Assembly: GCA_015228975.1 (NCBI GenBank)
Contig: JADGCN010000013.1
Location: 1-53,537 of the forward strand
Length of the DNA stretch: 53,537 bases
From: Magnetococcales bacterium
Lineage (GTDB): Bacteria; Pseudomonadota; Magnetococcia; Magnetococcales; UBA8363
Direction: 5' to 3'
In this document: positions 44,929 to 53,537 of the stretch, piece after piece
Position numbering within the stretch: position 1 is the stretch's first letter
How the letters are laid out: each line of letters opens with the position of its first letter
The notes under the pieces: generated by a model
What the model was told of the DNA's origin: nothing
Databases searched by the model: none
The model's input: the letters and a program-made list of their open reading frames with translations, nothing else
Made by a program: the position numbers and the translations under genes

Positions 44929-46893
44929 ATGCTTTTTATCGAAAACATCCAAAAAAATTTTGGTGCCCGGACGCTGTTCACGGCCTCCAGTCTGACCATC
45001 AACAAAGGCGAGAAAATAGCCGTGATCGGTCCGAACGGTTGTGGCAAAACCACCCTGTTCCGAATGATTGCTGGTAGCGAGGAGAGTGATGCGGGGCGTA
45101 TTCGCCTGGCCGGAGGGGTTACAATGGGCCTGTTGGCCCAGGAATTGACCCCGACCATGCGCCCCATTCTGGAAGAAACATTGGCCGGGGATCAGGAACT
45201 CGTGACTTTGCGTGCCCGCCGCTCCCAGGTGCATCAACAATTGTTGCAGCAGGAGTCCCCTGCCAAGGAATGGGTGGAGCAACTCGGGGAAATCGACCAT
45301 CAATTGGAAACGGTGGGATCGTTCAGTGCCGAGAGTCGTGCCGGGACGATTTTGCATGGCCTGGGGTTTTCCAAAGAGGATCAGGGACGACCATTGGATA
45401 CCTTTTCCGGTGGTTGGCGCATGCGGGTTGCCCTGGCCCGGTTGTTGTTCTCCCGAGCCGATCTGCTGTTGTTGGACGAACCCACCAACCACCTCGACCT
45501 GGAATCAGCGGCCTGGCTGGAACGTTTCATCCAAACATCGCCGGCGACCCACATGATCATTTCTCATGATCGTGGATTTATCAATCGGACCACCAAGGTG
45601 ACCGTCGCCATTGAAAACCGGACTGTTGCACGCTATTCGGTGAATTTTGAACGCTACCTGGTCATGCGCCAGGAAAAAGTGCTGCAACAGGAAAAAATGG
45701 CGGAAAAACAATCTCGCGAAGTGGAACATCTGGAACGATTCATCCGTCGTTTTCGCGCCAAGGCCACCAAGGCCAAACAGGTGCAAAGCCGGATCAAGCG
45801 CCTGGATAAAATTGAACCGGTGGCCGGCGTTGTTCACACCCGGCAACTGGACCGGGTTCGTCTCCCCGAACCGCCTCCTTCGGCTCGGGATGTGTTGACC
45901 TTGAAGGGGATCGCCAAATCATTCGGGGAAACCCCTGTTTTTTCCCGGGTGGGGCTGCGTTTGGAGCGGGGGCAGAAAGTCGGACTTCTGGGGCCCAACG
46001 GTGCGGGAAAGTCCACCTTGCTGAAAATCATCAACAACACATTACATCCGGACGTTGGCGAGGTCATCCTCGGGGACCGGGTCTTGACAGGCCATTTCGC
46101 GCAACATGCCATGGAGGCTTTGCTTCCCGGGGAAACCATCCTGGAATCGGCGGAGCGCGGTGCCCGGAAAGGGACGACAACCGCCGCCATACGGACCCTT
46201 CTGGGTGGCTTTTTATTTAGCGGCGATGACGTTTTCAAGACTGTTTCGGTGTTGTCGGGTGGGGAAAAGGCGCGTGTGGCCCTGGCGCGATTGTTCCTGG
46301 CCGGTCCCAATCTGTTGTTGTTGGATGAACCCACCAACCATCTGGATATGGAATCCCGGTTGGCATTGGAGGAAGGCTTGTCGGAATATGCCGGCACCAT
46401 GATCCTGGTGACCCATGATCGCGATTTGATGGAAGCGGTTTGTGATCGTTATTGGTTGATCGCCCAGGGAAAAATTCGGGAATGGGAAGGGGATCTGGAG
46501 GATTATCTGGCGCAGGTTGCGGCGGAGAAGTCAGAGGACGCGGCTTGCCAGACCGGCCTTAAGTCCAGTCCCAAAGAGAGGCGCCGGGAGGCGGCGGAAC
46601 GACGGCGGGCTTTGGAGTTGGCCACCCGGGATGTGCGCAAACGGATCGACGCCCTGGAAGGGGAGATTGCCACCCTGGAGGCGGCTTTGGCCACCATTCG
46701 CCAACAATTGGCCGATCCCGGGTTGCACACCCGGGAGAACAAGGGGCAATTGTTGCTGCAATTGGCGGAAAACGGGCGTTTGGAAACGCGTTTAACCCAG
46801 GCCATGGCCGAGTGGGAGTCCTGTTCTCTGGAATTGGAGGCCAAGAGGGAGGAAATGGACGCTTCGGGTAACGGCGATGATGCGATTGCTTAA
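44929..46893 (+). CDS. ABC-F family ATPase
   Basis: A 654-residue soluble protein with two ABC domains and no membrane segment. Walker A motifs are GPNGCGKTT (about 35) and GPNGAGKST (about 354). Signatures are TFSGGWRMRVALARLL and VLSGGEKARVALARL; Walker B plus H-rich D-loops read LLLDEPTNHLDLES and LLLDEPTNHLDMES. The linker between domains is basic and helical (RRFRAKATKAKQVQSRIKRL), the ABC-F ribosome-contacting arm. A C-terminal coiled coil follows (RKRIDALEGEIATLEAAL). It probably acts on the ribosome or in stress translation; the subgroup (Uup/YheS-like) is not certain. ATG 44929 gives the usual N terminus MLFIENIQKNFG; 44887 is an alternative. Confidence 0.92.
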   Translation: MLFIENIQKNFGARTLFTASSLTINKGEKIAVIGPNGCGKTTLFRMIAGSEESDAGRIRLAGGVTMGLLAQELTPTMRPILEETLAGDQELVTLRARRSQVHQQLLQQESPAKEWVEQLGEIDHQLETVGSFSAESRAGTILHGLGFSKEDQGRPLDTFSGGWRMRVALARLLFSRADLLLLDEPTNHLDLESAAWLERFIQTSPATHMIISHDRGFINRTTKVTVAIENRTVARYSVNFERYLVMRQEKVLQQEKMAEKQSREVEHLERFIRRFRAKATKAKQVQSRIKRLDKIEPVAGVVHTRQLDRVRLPEPPPSARDVLTLKGIAKSFGETPVFSRVGLRLERGQKVGLLGPNGAGKSTLLKIINNTLHPDVGEVILGDRVLTGHFAQHAMEALLPGETILESAERGARKGTTTAAIRTLLGGFLFSGDDVFKTVSVLSGGEKARVALARLFLAGPNLLLLDEPTNHLDMESRLALEEGLSEYAGTMILVTHDRDLMEAVCDRYWLIAQGKIREWEGDLEDYLAQVAAEKSEDAACQTGLKSSPKERRREAAERRRALELATRDVRKRIDALEGEIATLEAALATIRQQLADPGLHTRENKGQLLLQLAENGRLETRLTQAMAEWESCSLELEAKREEMDASGNGDDAIA

Positions 46894-47001
46894 AAGCCAG
46901 CCCCCATGATAAAACCCATCCTTTAACGACCATCCGGTGGTCATCCGATGTCGATGATCGCCCGTGTTTCCCTGCTTCCCCAAACGAATGGACTTAAATC
47001 C

Positions 47002-48543
47002 ATGACCAATCCTGGCACCCAAGGCAAACCGCTCCGATTGTTCAACAGCCTGACCCGCAAAGTGGAGGAGTTCCACCCCATGAACCGGGCCGAGACCAGG
47101 ATCTACAGTTGTGGTCCGACGGTTTATAATGATGCCCATATCGGCAATCTGCGGGCCTATGTGTTCACCGACACCCTGCGTCGCGCCCTGACCTGGAAGG
47201 GGCAGACGGTCAAGCATGTCATCAACATCACCGATGTTGGCCATCTGACGAGTGATCAGGATGAGGGCGAGGACAAGATGGAATTGGCTTCGCAAAAAAT
47301 GGCGCGGGACATATGGCAGATTGCCGACCATTTCACCCGGGCTTTCAAGGACGATTTGCGGAAGTTGAATGTCCTGCGCCCCTCGCTTTGGAGTACGGCG
47401 ACCGATCACATTCAGGAGATGATCGCCTGCGCCGAGCGTTTGCAACGGGCCGGGGTAACCTATGAGCTGCCCACGGGCCTTTACTTCGACACAACGAAGG
47501 TGCCCAACTATGGTTCCTTGTCGTTGACACCCATGGAGGGTCAGTCGGAGGGGGCGCGGGTGGAACGGATCGAGGGCAAACGCAATCCCAGTGATTTCGC
47601 CATTTGGCGGCGTTCCCCGGAGACTGGGGGCAAGCGCCAGATGGAATGGCTCTCCCCATGGGGCGCGGGGGCACCAGGCTGGCATTTGGAATGTTCGGTC
47701 ATGAGCATGAAATATTTGGGCTCGCCGTTTGACATTCACACGGGTGGCATCGACCATCGGGAAATTCATCATTGCAACGAAATCGCCCAGAATCAGGCGT
47801 GTACCGGGGCGGAACATTCCGGGGCCAATTGGTGGATGCATAACAATTTCCTGGTTGATCGCAGCGGTAAAATGTCCAAATCCAAAGGGGAGTTCGCCAC
47901 GTTGACCTCGTTGATCAAACGCGGCATTCATCCCTTGGCGTTTCGCCTGCTTTGCCTTTCCACCCACTATCGTTCCGAGCTGGAATTTTCACCGGAGATC
48001 GTGGCGGGGCAACAGGTGCGCCTCAAACGATTGCTGGGGGCGGTGACCGCCCTGCGTCTCAAGGTTGCCCCCGGGGAGTGGCTGCGCATTCCCCGGGAAA
48101 TTGGCTATTCGTCGGGGGCATCCCTCAGCTACCCCCGGAGCGTCCTGGAGAACACCCTTTCCCCGGAAGCGCAACAATTGTTGCAGTCCTTTGACGGCGA
48201 ATTGGCGGAAGATTTGATGACGCCGCGTCTGCTCCCCATCCTGGATGAGGTCCTGGGTCATGCCAAGCTCAGTCCAGAGGATAAATTACGGGTCATCGCC
48301 AGCATGGACATGGTCCTGGGTTTAAACCTGTTGGATTCCCGGCGGGTTGATCTGTCTGTGCGACCCGAAAGCGCCCCTTTGTCGGAACAAGAGGTGGAAG
48401 CCCTGTTGTTACAGCGTCAAGAGGCCCGTAAAGCCAAGGATTTCGCCCGCGCTGACCAAATCAGGGAACAGCTCAATCTTGCCGGAATCGACCTGATGGA
48501 TGGTCAACAACCGGCTTGGGAATGGCGGCCCTTCCTGGCATGA
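47002..48543 (+). CDS. cysS: Cysteinyl-tRNA synthetase
   Basis: A class I synthetase of 513 residues that charges tRNA-Cys. The N-terminal zinc/HIGH region is YSCGPTVYNDAHIGNLRAY. The second zinc ligand block is GWHLECSVMS, and FDIHTGGIDHREIHH follows. The flexible loop is KMSKSKGEF. The C-terminal anticodon-binding domain includes RQEARKAKDFARADQIREQL and ends WEWRPF. It is somewhat longer than the ~460-residue norm because of an insert between KMSKS and the C-terminal domain (LRIPREIGYSSGASLSY). The start is uncertain: ATG 47002 or ATG 46948, neither with a strong ribosome site. It follows the ABC-F gene by about 110 bases. Confidence 0.96.
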   Translation: MTNPGTQGKPLRLFNSLTRKVEEFHPMNRAETRIYSCGPTVYNDAHIGNLRAYVFTDTLRRALTWKGQTVKHVINITDVGHLTSDQDEGEDKMELASQKMARDIWQIADHFTRAFKDDLRKLNVLRPSLWSTATDHIQEMIACAERLQRAGVTYELPTGLYFDTTKVPNYGSLSLTPMEGQSEGARVERIEGKRNPSDFAIWRRSPETGGKRQMEWLSPWGAGAPGWHLECSVMSMKYLGSPFDIHTGGIDHREIHHCNEIAQNQACTGAEHSGANWWMHNNFLVDRSGKMSKSKGEFATLTSLIKRGIHPLAFRLLCLSTHYRSELEFSPEIVAGQQVRLKRLLGAVTALRLKVAPGEWLRIPREIGYSSGASLSYPRSVLENTLSPEAQQLLQSFDGELAEDLMTPRLLPILDEVLGHAKLSPEDKLRVIASMDMVLGLNLLDSRRVDLSVRPESAPLSEQEVEALLLQRQEARKAKDFARADQIREQLNLAGIDLMDGQQPAWEWRPFLA

Positions 48544-48689
48544 ACCACTCTTCAAGGAGAAGAGGTGCCTTGCGAAGCTTCGGCAACGTTCATGGCTTTT
48601 CAAGGTTGGCAAACAGGAGTAAACTCAAGCTCGCAAGCGTGAAGATTGGCTCGTTTGCCTCCCAAAGATTTCAGCAAGGAGATTGAATC

Positions 48690-49685
48690 ATGGTACCCTT
48701 CAGGCTATTGATAGCAGCACTTGTGACCGGTGGTCTCCTGACAGCGGCCACGGTCTTCGCCAAGTCGGAGGACAACCCCGCGGAAAAATTGTGGCTGTAT
48801 GCCGTGGAAGGCAATCCTGTCGGCGTCAAGAAGGCCCTGGATCAGGGGGCTGATGTCAATTTTCCCAGCAAAAGCGGTATGACCCCATTGATGTGGGCGG
48901 TCCAGGAAGGACATGACGAGATCGCCGGTTACTTGGTCAAAAAGGGGGCTAACGTCAATGCGTATCATCAACGGGGTGGTTGCAGCGCCCTGATTTTGGC
49001 GGTCGATTGGTTGCGTCCCAACATGGTGGACCTTTTGCTCGCCAGTGGCGCCGATGTCAACCTGAAGACCAAGCGCAATTGGACGGCTATCCTGAAAACC
49101 GCCGACAACAAAATTAAGGATGAGGCGGAAGGAAAAAAATTGGTTCAGATCGCCCAGTCCCTCCTGGCCAAAAAGGCGGATCTCAAGGCGGTTAACAGTG
49201 AAGGGCGTACGGCGCTCATGCTGGCCGCCAATCGTGGCAATTGGGAATTGATGCAACTCCTGATCAAAGAAGGGGCTGAGGTCGATGCCAAAGATACAGA
49301 GGGGAATACATCCTTGATGCTGGCGACGCTGGCTGGTCATGAAAAGGCGGTGAAAGTGTTACTGGAAGCCAAGGCCGACCCAGGGGTACGTTACCCCTCC
49401 GGCTCCACGGCCTTGATGTTCGCCGCTGAAAAGGGCAAAGACAAGGTGGCTCAGCTCTTGATTGACCATGGCGCGGATGTGAATGCCAAAAACGAAGATG
49501 GCATGACGCCCTTGATGTTTGCCGCCAAATACGGTCATACGGCTGTAGCGGCGCTGCTCATTGCCGCCAAGGCCCCTGTCAACGAAATCAACAAGGAGGG
49601 GGCGACGGCACGCTTGTTGGCAACCGAGGCGGGCCATGATGAGGTGCAAAACCTTCTCAAGGAAGCGGGGGGACGCTGCTTGTAA
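48690..49685 (+). CDS. Exported ankyrin-repeat protein
   Basis: A 331-residue protein with a Sec signal (about 1-25, cleavage after VFA) and an AAGGAG ribosome site. The mature chain is almost entirely ankyrin repeats, about eight to nine of them. Examples are GMTPLMWAVQEGHDEIAGYL, GRTALMLAANRGNWELMQLL, STALMFAAEKGKDKVAQLL and GMTPLMFAAKYGHTAVAALL. It probably acts in the periplasm as a protein-interaction scaffold. Small exported ankyrin proteins often protect or assist haem enzymes such as catalase or cytochromes; the next genes encode a multihaem cytochrome system, so an assembly or protective role there is plausible but inferred. Confidence 0.9.
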   Translation: MVPFRLLIAALVTGGLLTAATVFAKSEDNPAEKLWLYAVEGNPVGVKKALDQGADVNFPSKSGMTPLMWAVQEGHDEIAGYLVKKGANVNAYHQRGGCSALILAVDWLRPNMVDLLLASGADVNLKTKRNWTAILKTADNKIKDEAEGKKLVQIAQSLLAKKADLKAVNSEGRTALMLAANRGNWELMQLLIKEGAEVDAKDTEGNTSLMLATLAGHEKAVKVLLEAKADPGVRYPSGSTALMFAAEKGKDKVAQLLIDHGADVNAKNEDGMTPLMFAAKYGHTAVAALLIAAKAPVNEINKEGATARLLATEAGHDEVQNLLKEAGGRCL

Positions 49686-49763
49686 TTTGGGTAACCCGGT
49701 CATTCGCCTGTTTCCAGGTATCTTGGAATGGCTGCTTGGCAAGGCCCATACAAGGATGCGGTT

Positions 49764-51386
49764 ATGGTCCGAGTCATGATCCGTACGCTCCTGTGTTGTG
49801 TCGTGGTTGCTCTCCTGATGGTTCCGTCAGGTCCGCTCCAGGCGCATTACGCCTTGGAGGCGATGCCCCAATCGACAACCCGGCATGGCAAACTGCCCGC
49901 CTTGGATGGTCCCTTCGCCTCGGGAATGGAAGTGACCCGGGCCTGTGTGGGCTGTCATACCGAGGTTGCGGCGAGCGTTCGTAAAAGTGTGCATTGGACT
50001 TGGGAATCGACGTATGCCCCCCCGGGTAAAGCGTTTGGCAAAAAACATGTGATCAATGCCTTTTGTGGTGCCGTGACCAGCAATATGCGGGAATGCACCT
50101 CCTGCCACATCGGCTATGGCTGGCAGGATCCAGAAGGGGGGGCGAATCCAGATGAGCAGGTGGATTGTTTGGTGTGTCACGAATCGACTGGGGATTATAA
50201 AAAATATAATTTTGGCTATAGCGAGCTAAAATTTCGTGACAAAATCATAAAAAAACCAGACTTTGTCGCTTTGGCCAAGGGAGTGGCCCGACCGGGACGG
50301 GCCAATTGCGGTTCCTGTCACTTTTATGGGGGATCGGGCGATGGCGCCAAGCATGGCGATTTGGATTCCTCACTCGTCAAGGCATCGCGCTCTCTGGATA
50401 TTCACATGCACAAGGATGGACAAAATTTTTCCTGTGTTGTCTGTCACAATGCCCCCGGCCATCAGATCACCGGCTCGCGCTATCGTTTGAAAGCCTACGA
50501 TGCCATGGGTATTGACCGCCCCGGGCACACCGACGGTACCCGGACCTCCTGTGCCTCGTGTCATGGCAATGCGCCGCACGTCAAAAACGACAAGCTCAAC
50601 GATCACGTTGACCGGGTTGCCTGCCAAACCTGTCATGTCCCGGCCATGGCGCGGGGGGGGGTGCCGACCATGGTGTTTTGGGATTGGCGCATGGCGGGGC
50701 AAAAAAAGGGATACTCCGAAATTGCCCCCGAGGTCGCCGATCTGCTCAAAAAAGAGGGACATCTGCCGGATAAGATCTCCTTTCATCATGATCGTACCCA
50801 TGGCACATCATTGTGGGGGGAAAACCTGGTACCACGTTACGCCTGGTTCAACGGTCGTGTGGATTTTCTCGACCCGAAACAGACCCTGCCGGATGACGTT
50901 CCGATTGCCATCAACCGTGTTTTTGGCAGTGCCGGTGATTCTTCCGCCAGGATTTGGCCTTTTAAAAAAATGGGGTCCATGCTGCCTTACGACAGTGTGA
51001 ACCGTACCGTGGTGATCAATCATCTGGTCAAGAGCGGCCCAGACGACAAGGAAGCCTTTGAGGATACGGGCAATTGGTCACAATCGGCTGCCGTGGGGAT
51101 GAAAGAAGCGGGTATCCCGTTCGGTGGCCAGGTGGCTTTTCGTTACGCGACCATGGTGTTTCCGCTCACCCACATGGTCGCCCCCAAGGAGCTGTCCTTG
51201 AAGTGCCGGGAGTGTCATCGCCATGGTGGACGCCTGGAAGGGATTACGGGTGTTTATATTCCGGGGCGTGACAATCATCCATCGATCCATGGGCTGGGGC
51301 GTGCCGCGGCGCTTTTGACCCTGGGTGGTATCCTCATTCATCTCACCTTGCGCCTGTTGTTGCGGCGCAAACGATTCACTAAATGA
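49764..51386 (+). CDS. Octahaem cytochrome c, tetrathionate-reductase (OTR) family-like
   Basis: A 540-residue exported multihaem protein. ATG 49764 gives a Sec signal (about 1-28, after LQA) with AGGA upstream. Eight CxxCH motifs are visible: CVGCH, CTSCH, CLVCH, CGSCH, CVVCH, CASCH, CQTCH and CRECH. Their number, the spacing over a ~500-residue chain and the order of intervening segments suit the octahaem tetrathionate reductase family. Those enzymes reduce tetrathionate, nitrite or hydroxylamine in vitro; the physiological substrate is unknown. A C-terminal transmembrane helix (about 512-532) plus RRKRFTK would anchor it in the inner membrane facing the periplasm. Its stop overlaps the start of the cytochrome b gene. 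Confidence 0.88.
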   Translation: MVRVMIRTLLCCVVVALLMVPSGPLQAHYALEAMPQSTTRHGKLPALDGPFASGMEVTRACVGCHTEVAASVRKSVHWTWESTYAPPGKAFGKKHVINAFCGAVTSNMRECTSCHIGYGWQDPEGGANPDEQVDCLVCHESTGDYKKYNFGYSELKFRDKIIKKPDFVALAKGVARPGRANCGSCHFYGGSGDGAKHGDLDSSLVKASRSLDIHMHKDGQNFSCVVCHNAPGHQITGSRYRLKAYDAMGIDRPGHTDGTRTSCASCHGNAPHVKNDKLNDHVDRVACQTCHVPAMARGGVPTMVFWDWRMAGQKKGYSEIAPEVADLLKKEGHLPDKISFHHDRTHGTSLWGENLVPRYAWFNGRVDFLDPKQTLPDDVPIAINRVFGSAGDSSARIWPFKKMGSMLPYDSVNRTVVINHLVKSGPDDKEAFEDTGNWSQSAAVGMKEAGIPFGGQVAFRYATMVFPLTHMVAPKELSLKCRECHRHGGRLEGITGVYIPGRDNHPSIHGLGRAAALLTLGGILIHLTLRLLLRRKRFTK

Positions 51387-52429
51387 CCATGACCTACCAT
51401 CCAGAATTGTTGTTTTCCCGTTATGAACGGTTCTGGCATTGGACCCAGGCGTTGTTGATCCTCGCCTTGATTGTCACCGGGTTTCATGTCACCGGATTTG
51501 TGGAATGGCTCGATTATGAACTGGCGGCTCGTTGGCACCGGCAGTTTGCCCTCTATTTGGTGTTGCTGTGGACTTTTACCTTGTTTTGGCTGTTGATTAC
51601 TGGGGAATGGCACCAATATGTCCCCACCAGTGAAAAAATGATGGACGTGATCCATTATTATTCCAAGGGCATCTTCGACCCGTTTCTGACCCACCCCTTT
51701 AAAAAATCGCGGCGCAGGAAACATAACCCGCTACAGCGCATCGCCTATTTGATCTTGAGTGTCGTTCTGTCCCCTGTGTTGTTGGTTTCCGGGGCATTGT
51801 TCGCCTTTTATAAAAATTGGCACTGGGTGGGGATACCCAGTTTTTGGTTGGAGGATGTGGCGGGGGTGCATGTGGCGGTGGCCTATGCCATGGTATGTTT
51901 CGTTATTTTACATGTTTACATGGTTTTCACCGGCAAACCCACTACAGCGGCCATTATCGCGATGATCACCGGCGTTGCCGAAGTGGAAGATATGGAGCTG
52001 GATGCAAATCGGGAATATCAATTGTTGGTGGTCGAGGATGATGCGGTGATTGCGCTGATGATCCAGGGGTGGTTGGACGCGGGTGAGTTCCGGGATGGTG
52101 ACGCCATTCTACCGGTTAAATTTGCTGTAACCCATTGTGATCATTTATCGTCGGCCATCAAAGCACTGGCTCAGAATACCTTTGATCTCATCGTGTTGGA
52201 CCTAACCTTGCCGGATTGCGATGGTATTGCCACCCTGCGACACATTCGTGCCGCTGCCCGGGATGTGCCTATTTTGGTAATTCACGAATCGATGGACGAC
52301 AATTTGCAATCCCGTGTTATCCATGAAGGTTCCCAGGATTTTCTCGTCAAGACCCACTTGAGCCGTCGTATCTTGCTGCGTTCTTTTCGCTTTGCCCTGG
52401 AGCGGCATTGGTTTTTGCAAGGACGATGA
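51383..52429 (+). CDS. Cytochrome b561-type membrane subunit fused to a response-regulator receiver domain
   Basis: A 348-residue fusion. Residues 1-205 are a four-helix di-haem cytochrome b of the Ni/Fe-hydrogenase/thiosulfate-reductase type. Candidate haem ligands are H19, H35 and H52 on the first helices, and H163 and H177 on the last helix. Residues about 212-345 are a receiver: LLVVEDDAVIALMI with the acidic cluster E218-D219-D220, phosphoacceptor D273 in LIVLDLTLPDCDG, and K323 in FLVK. There is no break in frame between the parts. The start overlaps the octahaem cytochrome stop by four bases, so this is probably the quinol-oxidising membrane partner of that cytochrome. A cytosolic receiver implies phosphorylation control of electron flow, or redox-to-signalling output. 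I know of no standard family with this architecture. Confidence 0.9.
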   Translation: MTMTYHPELLFSRYERFWHWTQALLILALIVTGFHVTGFVEWLDYELAARWHRQFALYLVLLWTFTLFWLLITGEWHQYVPTSEKMMDVIHYYSKGIFDPFLTHPFKKSRRRKHNPLQRIAYLILSVVLSPVLLVSGALFAFYKNWHWVGIPSFWLEDVAGVHVAVAYAMVCFVILHVYMVFTGKPTTAAIIAMITGVAEVEDMELDANREYQLLVVEDDAVIALMIQGWLDAGEFRDGDAILPVKFAVTHCDHLSSAIKALAQNTFDLIVLDLTLPDCDGIATLRHIRAAARDVPILVIHESMDDNLQSRVIHEGSQDFLVKTHLSRRILLRSFRFALERHWFLQGR

Positions 52430-52547
52430 GTTTTTTCGCTTGGGGAGGGGAAAGGGTGAAGATGAGAGGCTATCAACGATGACTTTATTTTGTTTGCATG
52501 AAGTCGTTTGATGGCATTCTTGAAGATGTGCTTCTGAAGAACACGCA

Positions 52548-52763
52548 TCAAGCAAAACTGTATTCTTCCAGTTGATCGACTGGTTCCTCACGGGCCAGAA
52601 GGATGTCTCTGATCATGCTGAAGGGGAGGTCTGGATTTTCTTCGGCAATCTTTCCAATCCTGGACCAATATTCAATCTGTTTGGGCAATGAACGGTGCGA
52701 GACCCGACCGTGGCGTTTTGCTTCGGCTACCAAGTCGTCAGAAATTTTCACATTGACAGGCAT
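52548..52763 (-). CDS. ParD-like antitoxin, orphan
   Basis: A 71-residue protein. ATG 52763 is chosen because GGAGG lies eight bases upstream and MPVNVKISDDLVAEAKRH is the typical start; the frame extending to 52865 is not needed. The N terminus suits a ribbon-helix-helix DNA-binding fold. HRSLPKQIEYWSRIGKIAEENPDL is characteristic of the ParD-like family. No toxin gene (PIN, ParE or other) lies on either side on the same strand, so it is an orphan antitoxin or regulator. Confidence 0.8.
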   Translation of the reverse strand: MPVNVKISDDLVAEAKRHGRVSHRSLPKQIEYWSRIGKIAEENPDLPFSMIRDILLAREEPVDQLEEYSFA

Positions 52764-52954
52764 TTTTAAACCTCCAACCGTGGAACCCCAAGATAATCCA
52801 AAACGGACCAAAATGGAACATGGAACATCATGATCACCTCGGTTTACATCGTTTTCCAGCATCACTCTCGCCCTCGATTAAAGCATTCAGGCCCTGCTTA
52901 GAGTCCATATAGAGTTGATACGGACGAAACGATGATCATTGCCTTTCTGAGAAT

Positions 52955-53479
52955 TTATTCCCCGGTTTCAGCGGATTGCTCCCCGAAATCCAACTCATCC
53001 GGCATCTCTTCCAGGTAGGGTGGGGGTTTGACACCCATCTGTTTCAAGAAATCATCCAAAAGGAGCCAATCTCCTTCCACTGTCATCAAATCTCCCCGGA
53101 TAAAGGCTTGGAGGCACCAACCCAAACGTCCATCGCGTTTTTCTGGATGTTGGGCGAGATCCTCCAGCAATGCTTTGTCCTCCGGTGTGGACAGCCGGGC
53201 GACGTGTCGGGCCAGGGCGGGCCAGAGGGGATCACGGTGATCACCCCCTTCGTTTTGATAGTTTTCCAGGGCAGCGAGGAACTCGGATGCATCCCCTCCC
53301 TGGTTAAAGGAGAGGCGACAGGCGTGTTGGAATAATTTGATTTCAGGCCAAAGGGGGTCATCCTGGTAAGCATCGGCTAATTCTTGATGATGCGCTAGTA
53401 GCGCCCGTGCCCCCGTTCGACCCAGGGAGTTTATTTCACTCGCTAGAAAATCCGTAATACCGGGTTGTTGGCTATCCAT
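52955..53479 (-). CDS. Hypothetical acidic helical protein
   Basis: A 174-residue, acidic, mostly helical soluble protein that I do not recognise. Repeated helical blocks with a DPLWPEIKLFQHACRL / DPLWPALARHVARL similarity suggest two related halves, possibly HEAT- or TPR-like. The C-terminal 20 residues are strongly acidic. No signal or transmembrane helix is seen. The downstream neighbour is the orphan ParD-like gene about 190 bases away. No clear functional hint. Confidence 0.72.
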   Translation of the reverse strand: MDSQQPGITDFLASEINSLGRTGARALLAHHQELADAYQDDPLWPEIKLFQHACRLSFNQGGDASEFLAALENYQNEGGDHRDPLWPALARHVARLSTPEDKALLEDLAQHPEKRDGRLGWCLQAFIRGDLMTVEGDWLLLDDFLKQMGVKPPPYLEEMPDELDFGEQSAETGE

Positions 53480-53537
53480 TTTTGTTTTGATTCAGTTGGA
53501 ATCGGACATTTGCCTTTGTTTGATAAGCTACATACAA

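Noticed and set aside
52548-52865. Complete ParD-toxin module
   Set aside because: No toxin-like frame adjoins the antitoxin gene on its strand.
1-53537. tRNA genes, rRNA genes, CRISPR arrays, integrase or attachment sites
   Set aside because: I looked for T-loop-like GGTTCGA motifs, regularly spaced short repeats and recombinase motifs and found nothing convincing. A tRNA or covariance-model scan would be decisive.

Overview
The window looks like chromosomal DNA of a free-living, motile, Gram-negative proteobacterium, roughly 53-56 % GC by eye in its core genes. I infer a Magnetococcales-like (Etaproteobacteria/Alphaproteobacteria) source. The basis is the mix of long chemoreceptors, a receptor with a C-terminal hemerythrin, many c-di-GMP and cAMP signalling domains, an XrtA-type exopolysaccharide cluster and a multihaem cytochrome. 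No 16S rRNA or magnetosome gene is present, so this placement is an inference only. I saw no rRNA, tRNA, CRISPR array, integrase or complete insertion sequence.

Layout. (1) 1-4.6 kb: half of a palindromic repeat, a long hairpin, a methyl-accepting chemotaxis protein (MCP), an IS982 transposase remnant beside a duplicated stem-loop, a CDF metal transporter and a rhodanese. (2) 4.8-15.6 kb: a rightward group with a TolC-type lipoprotein carrying a SPOR domain, a translationally coupled CHASE2 adenylate cyclase, a Pro/Val/Thr-rich protein with a 51-bp tandem repeat, and a 1497-residue membrane protein ending in a PilZ (c-di-GMP) domain. (3) 15.8-16.6 kb: a CheW split by an inserted CZB zinc-binding domain. 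(4) 16.6-22.1 kb: an accessory patch with an exported Ppx/GppA-like protein, an intact HigA beside a truncated HigB, a HepT-like protein whose nucleotidyltransferase partner is missing, and an AT-richer calcineurin-like phosphoesterase gene interrupted by in-frame amber codons.

(5) 22.3-34.2 kb: a complete chemosensory operon (cheW, a CheW-like gene, a NIT-HAMP-MCP-hemerythrin receptor, cheB, cheR-TPR, cheA-REC, cheY) ending in a GAF/HD-GYP c-di-GMP phosphodiesterase. This suggests an output through c-di-GMP as well as, or instead of, the flagellar motor. The CheB has two receiver-like domains, both without the phosphoacceptor Asp. (6) 34.3-36.2 kb: decayed DNA with an ISAzo13 transposase tail and a broken TPR-SPINDLY glycosyltransferase. 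(7) 36.3-44.9 kb: a leftward XrtA/PEP-CTERM-type exopolysaccharide operon (initiating sugar transferase, Wzz-like chain-length protein, BY-kinase with a YGG-repeat tail, NodB deacetylase, FemAB-like protein, GT4 glycosyltransferase) and a divergent WalW-like deacetylase-fold gene. No exosortase or PEP-CTERM substrate lies in the window. (8) 44.9-53.5 kb: an ABC-F ATPase, cysteinyl-tRNA synthetase, an exported ankyrin protein, an octahaem cytochrome c coupled to a cytochrome b fused to a response-regulator receiver, an orphan ParD-like antitoxin and a hypothetical protein.

The most unusual items are the cytochrome b-receiver fusion next to the octahaem cytochrome, the giant PilZ membrane protein in a cAMP/c-di-GMP neighbourhood, the CheW with a CZB insert, the CheB with two phosphorylation-dead receivers, and the amber-interrupted phosphoesterase with a ParB-like C-terminal motif.
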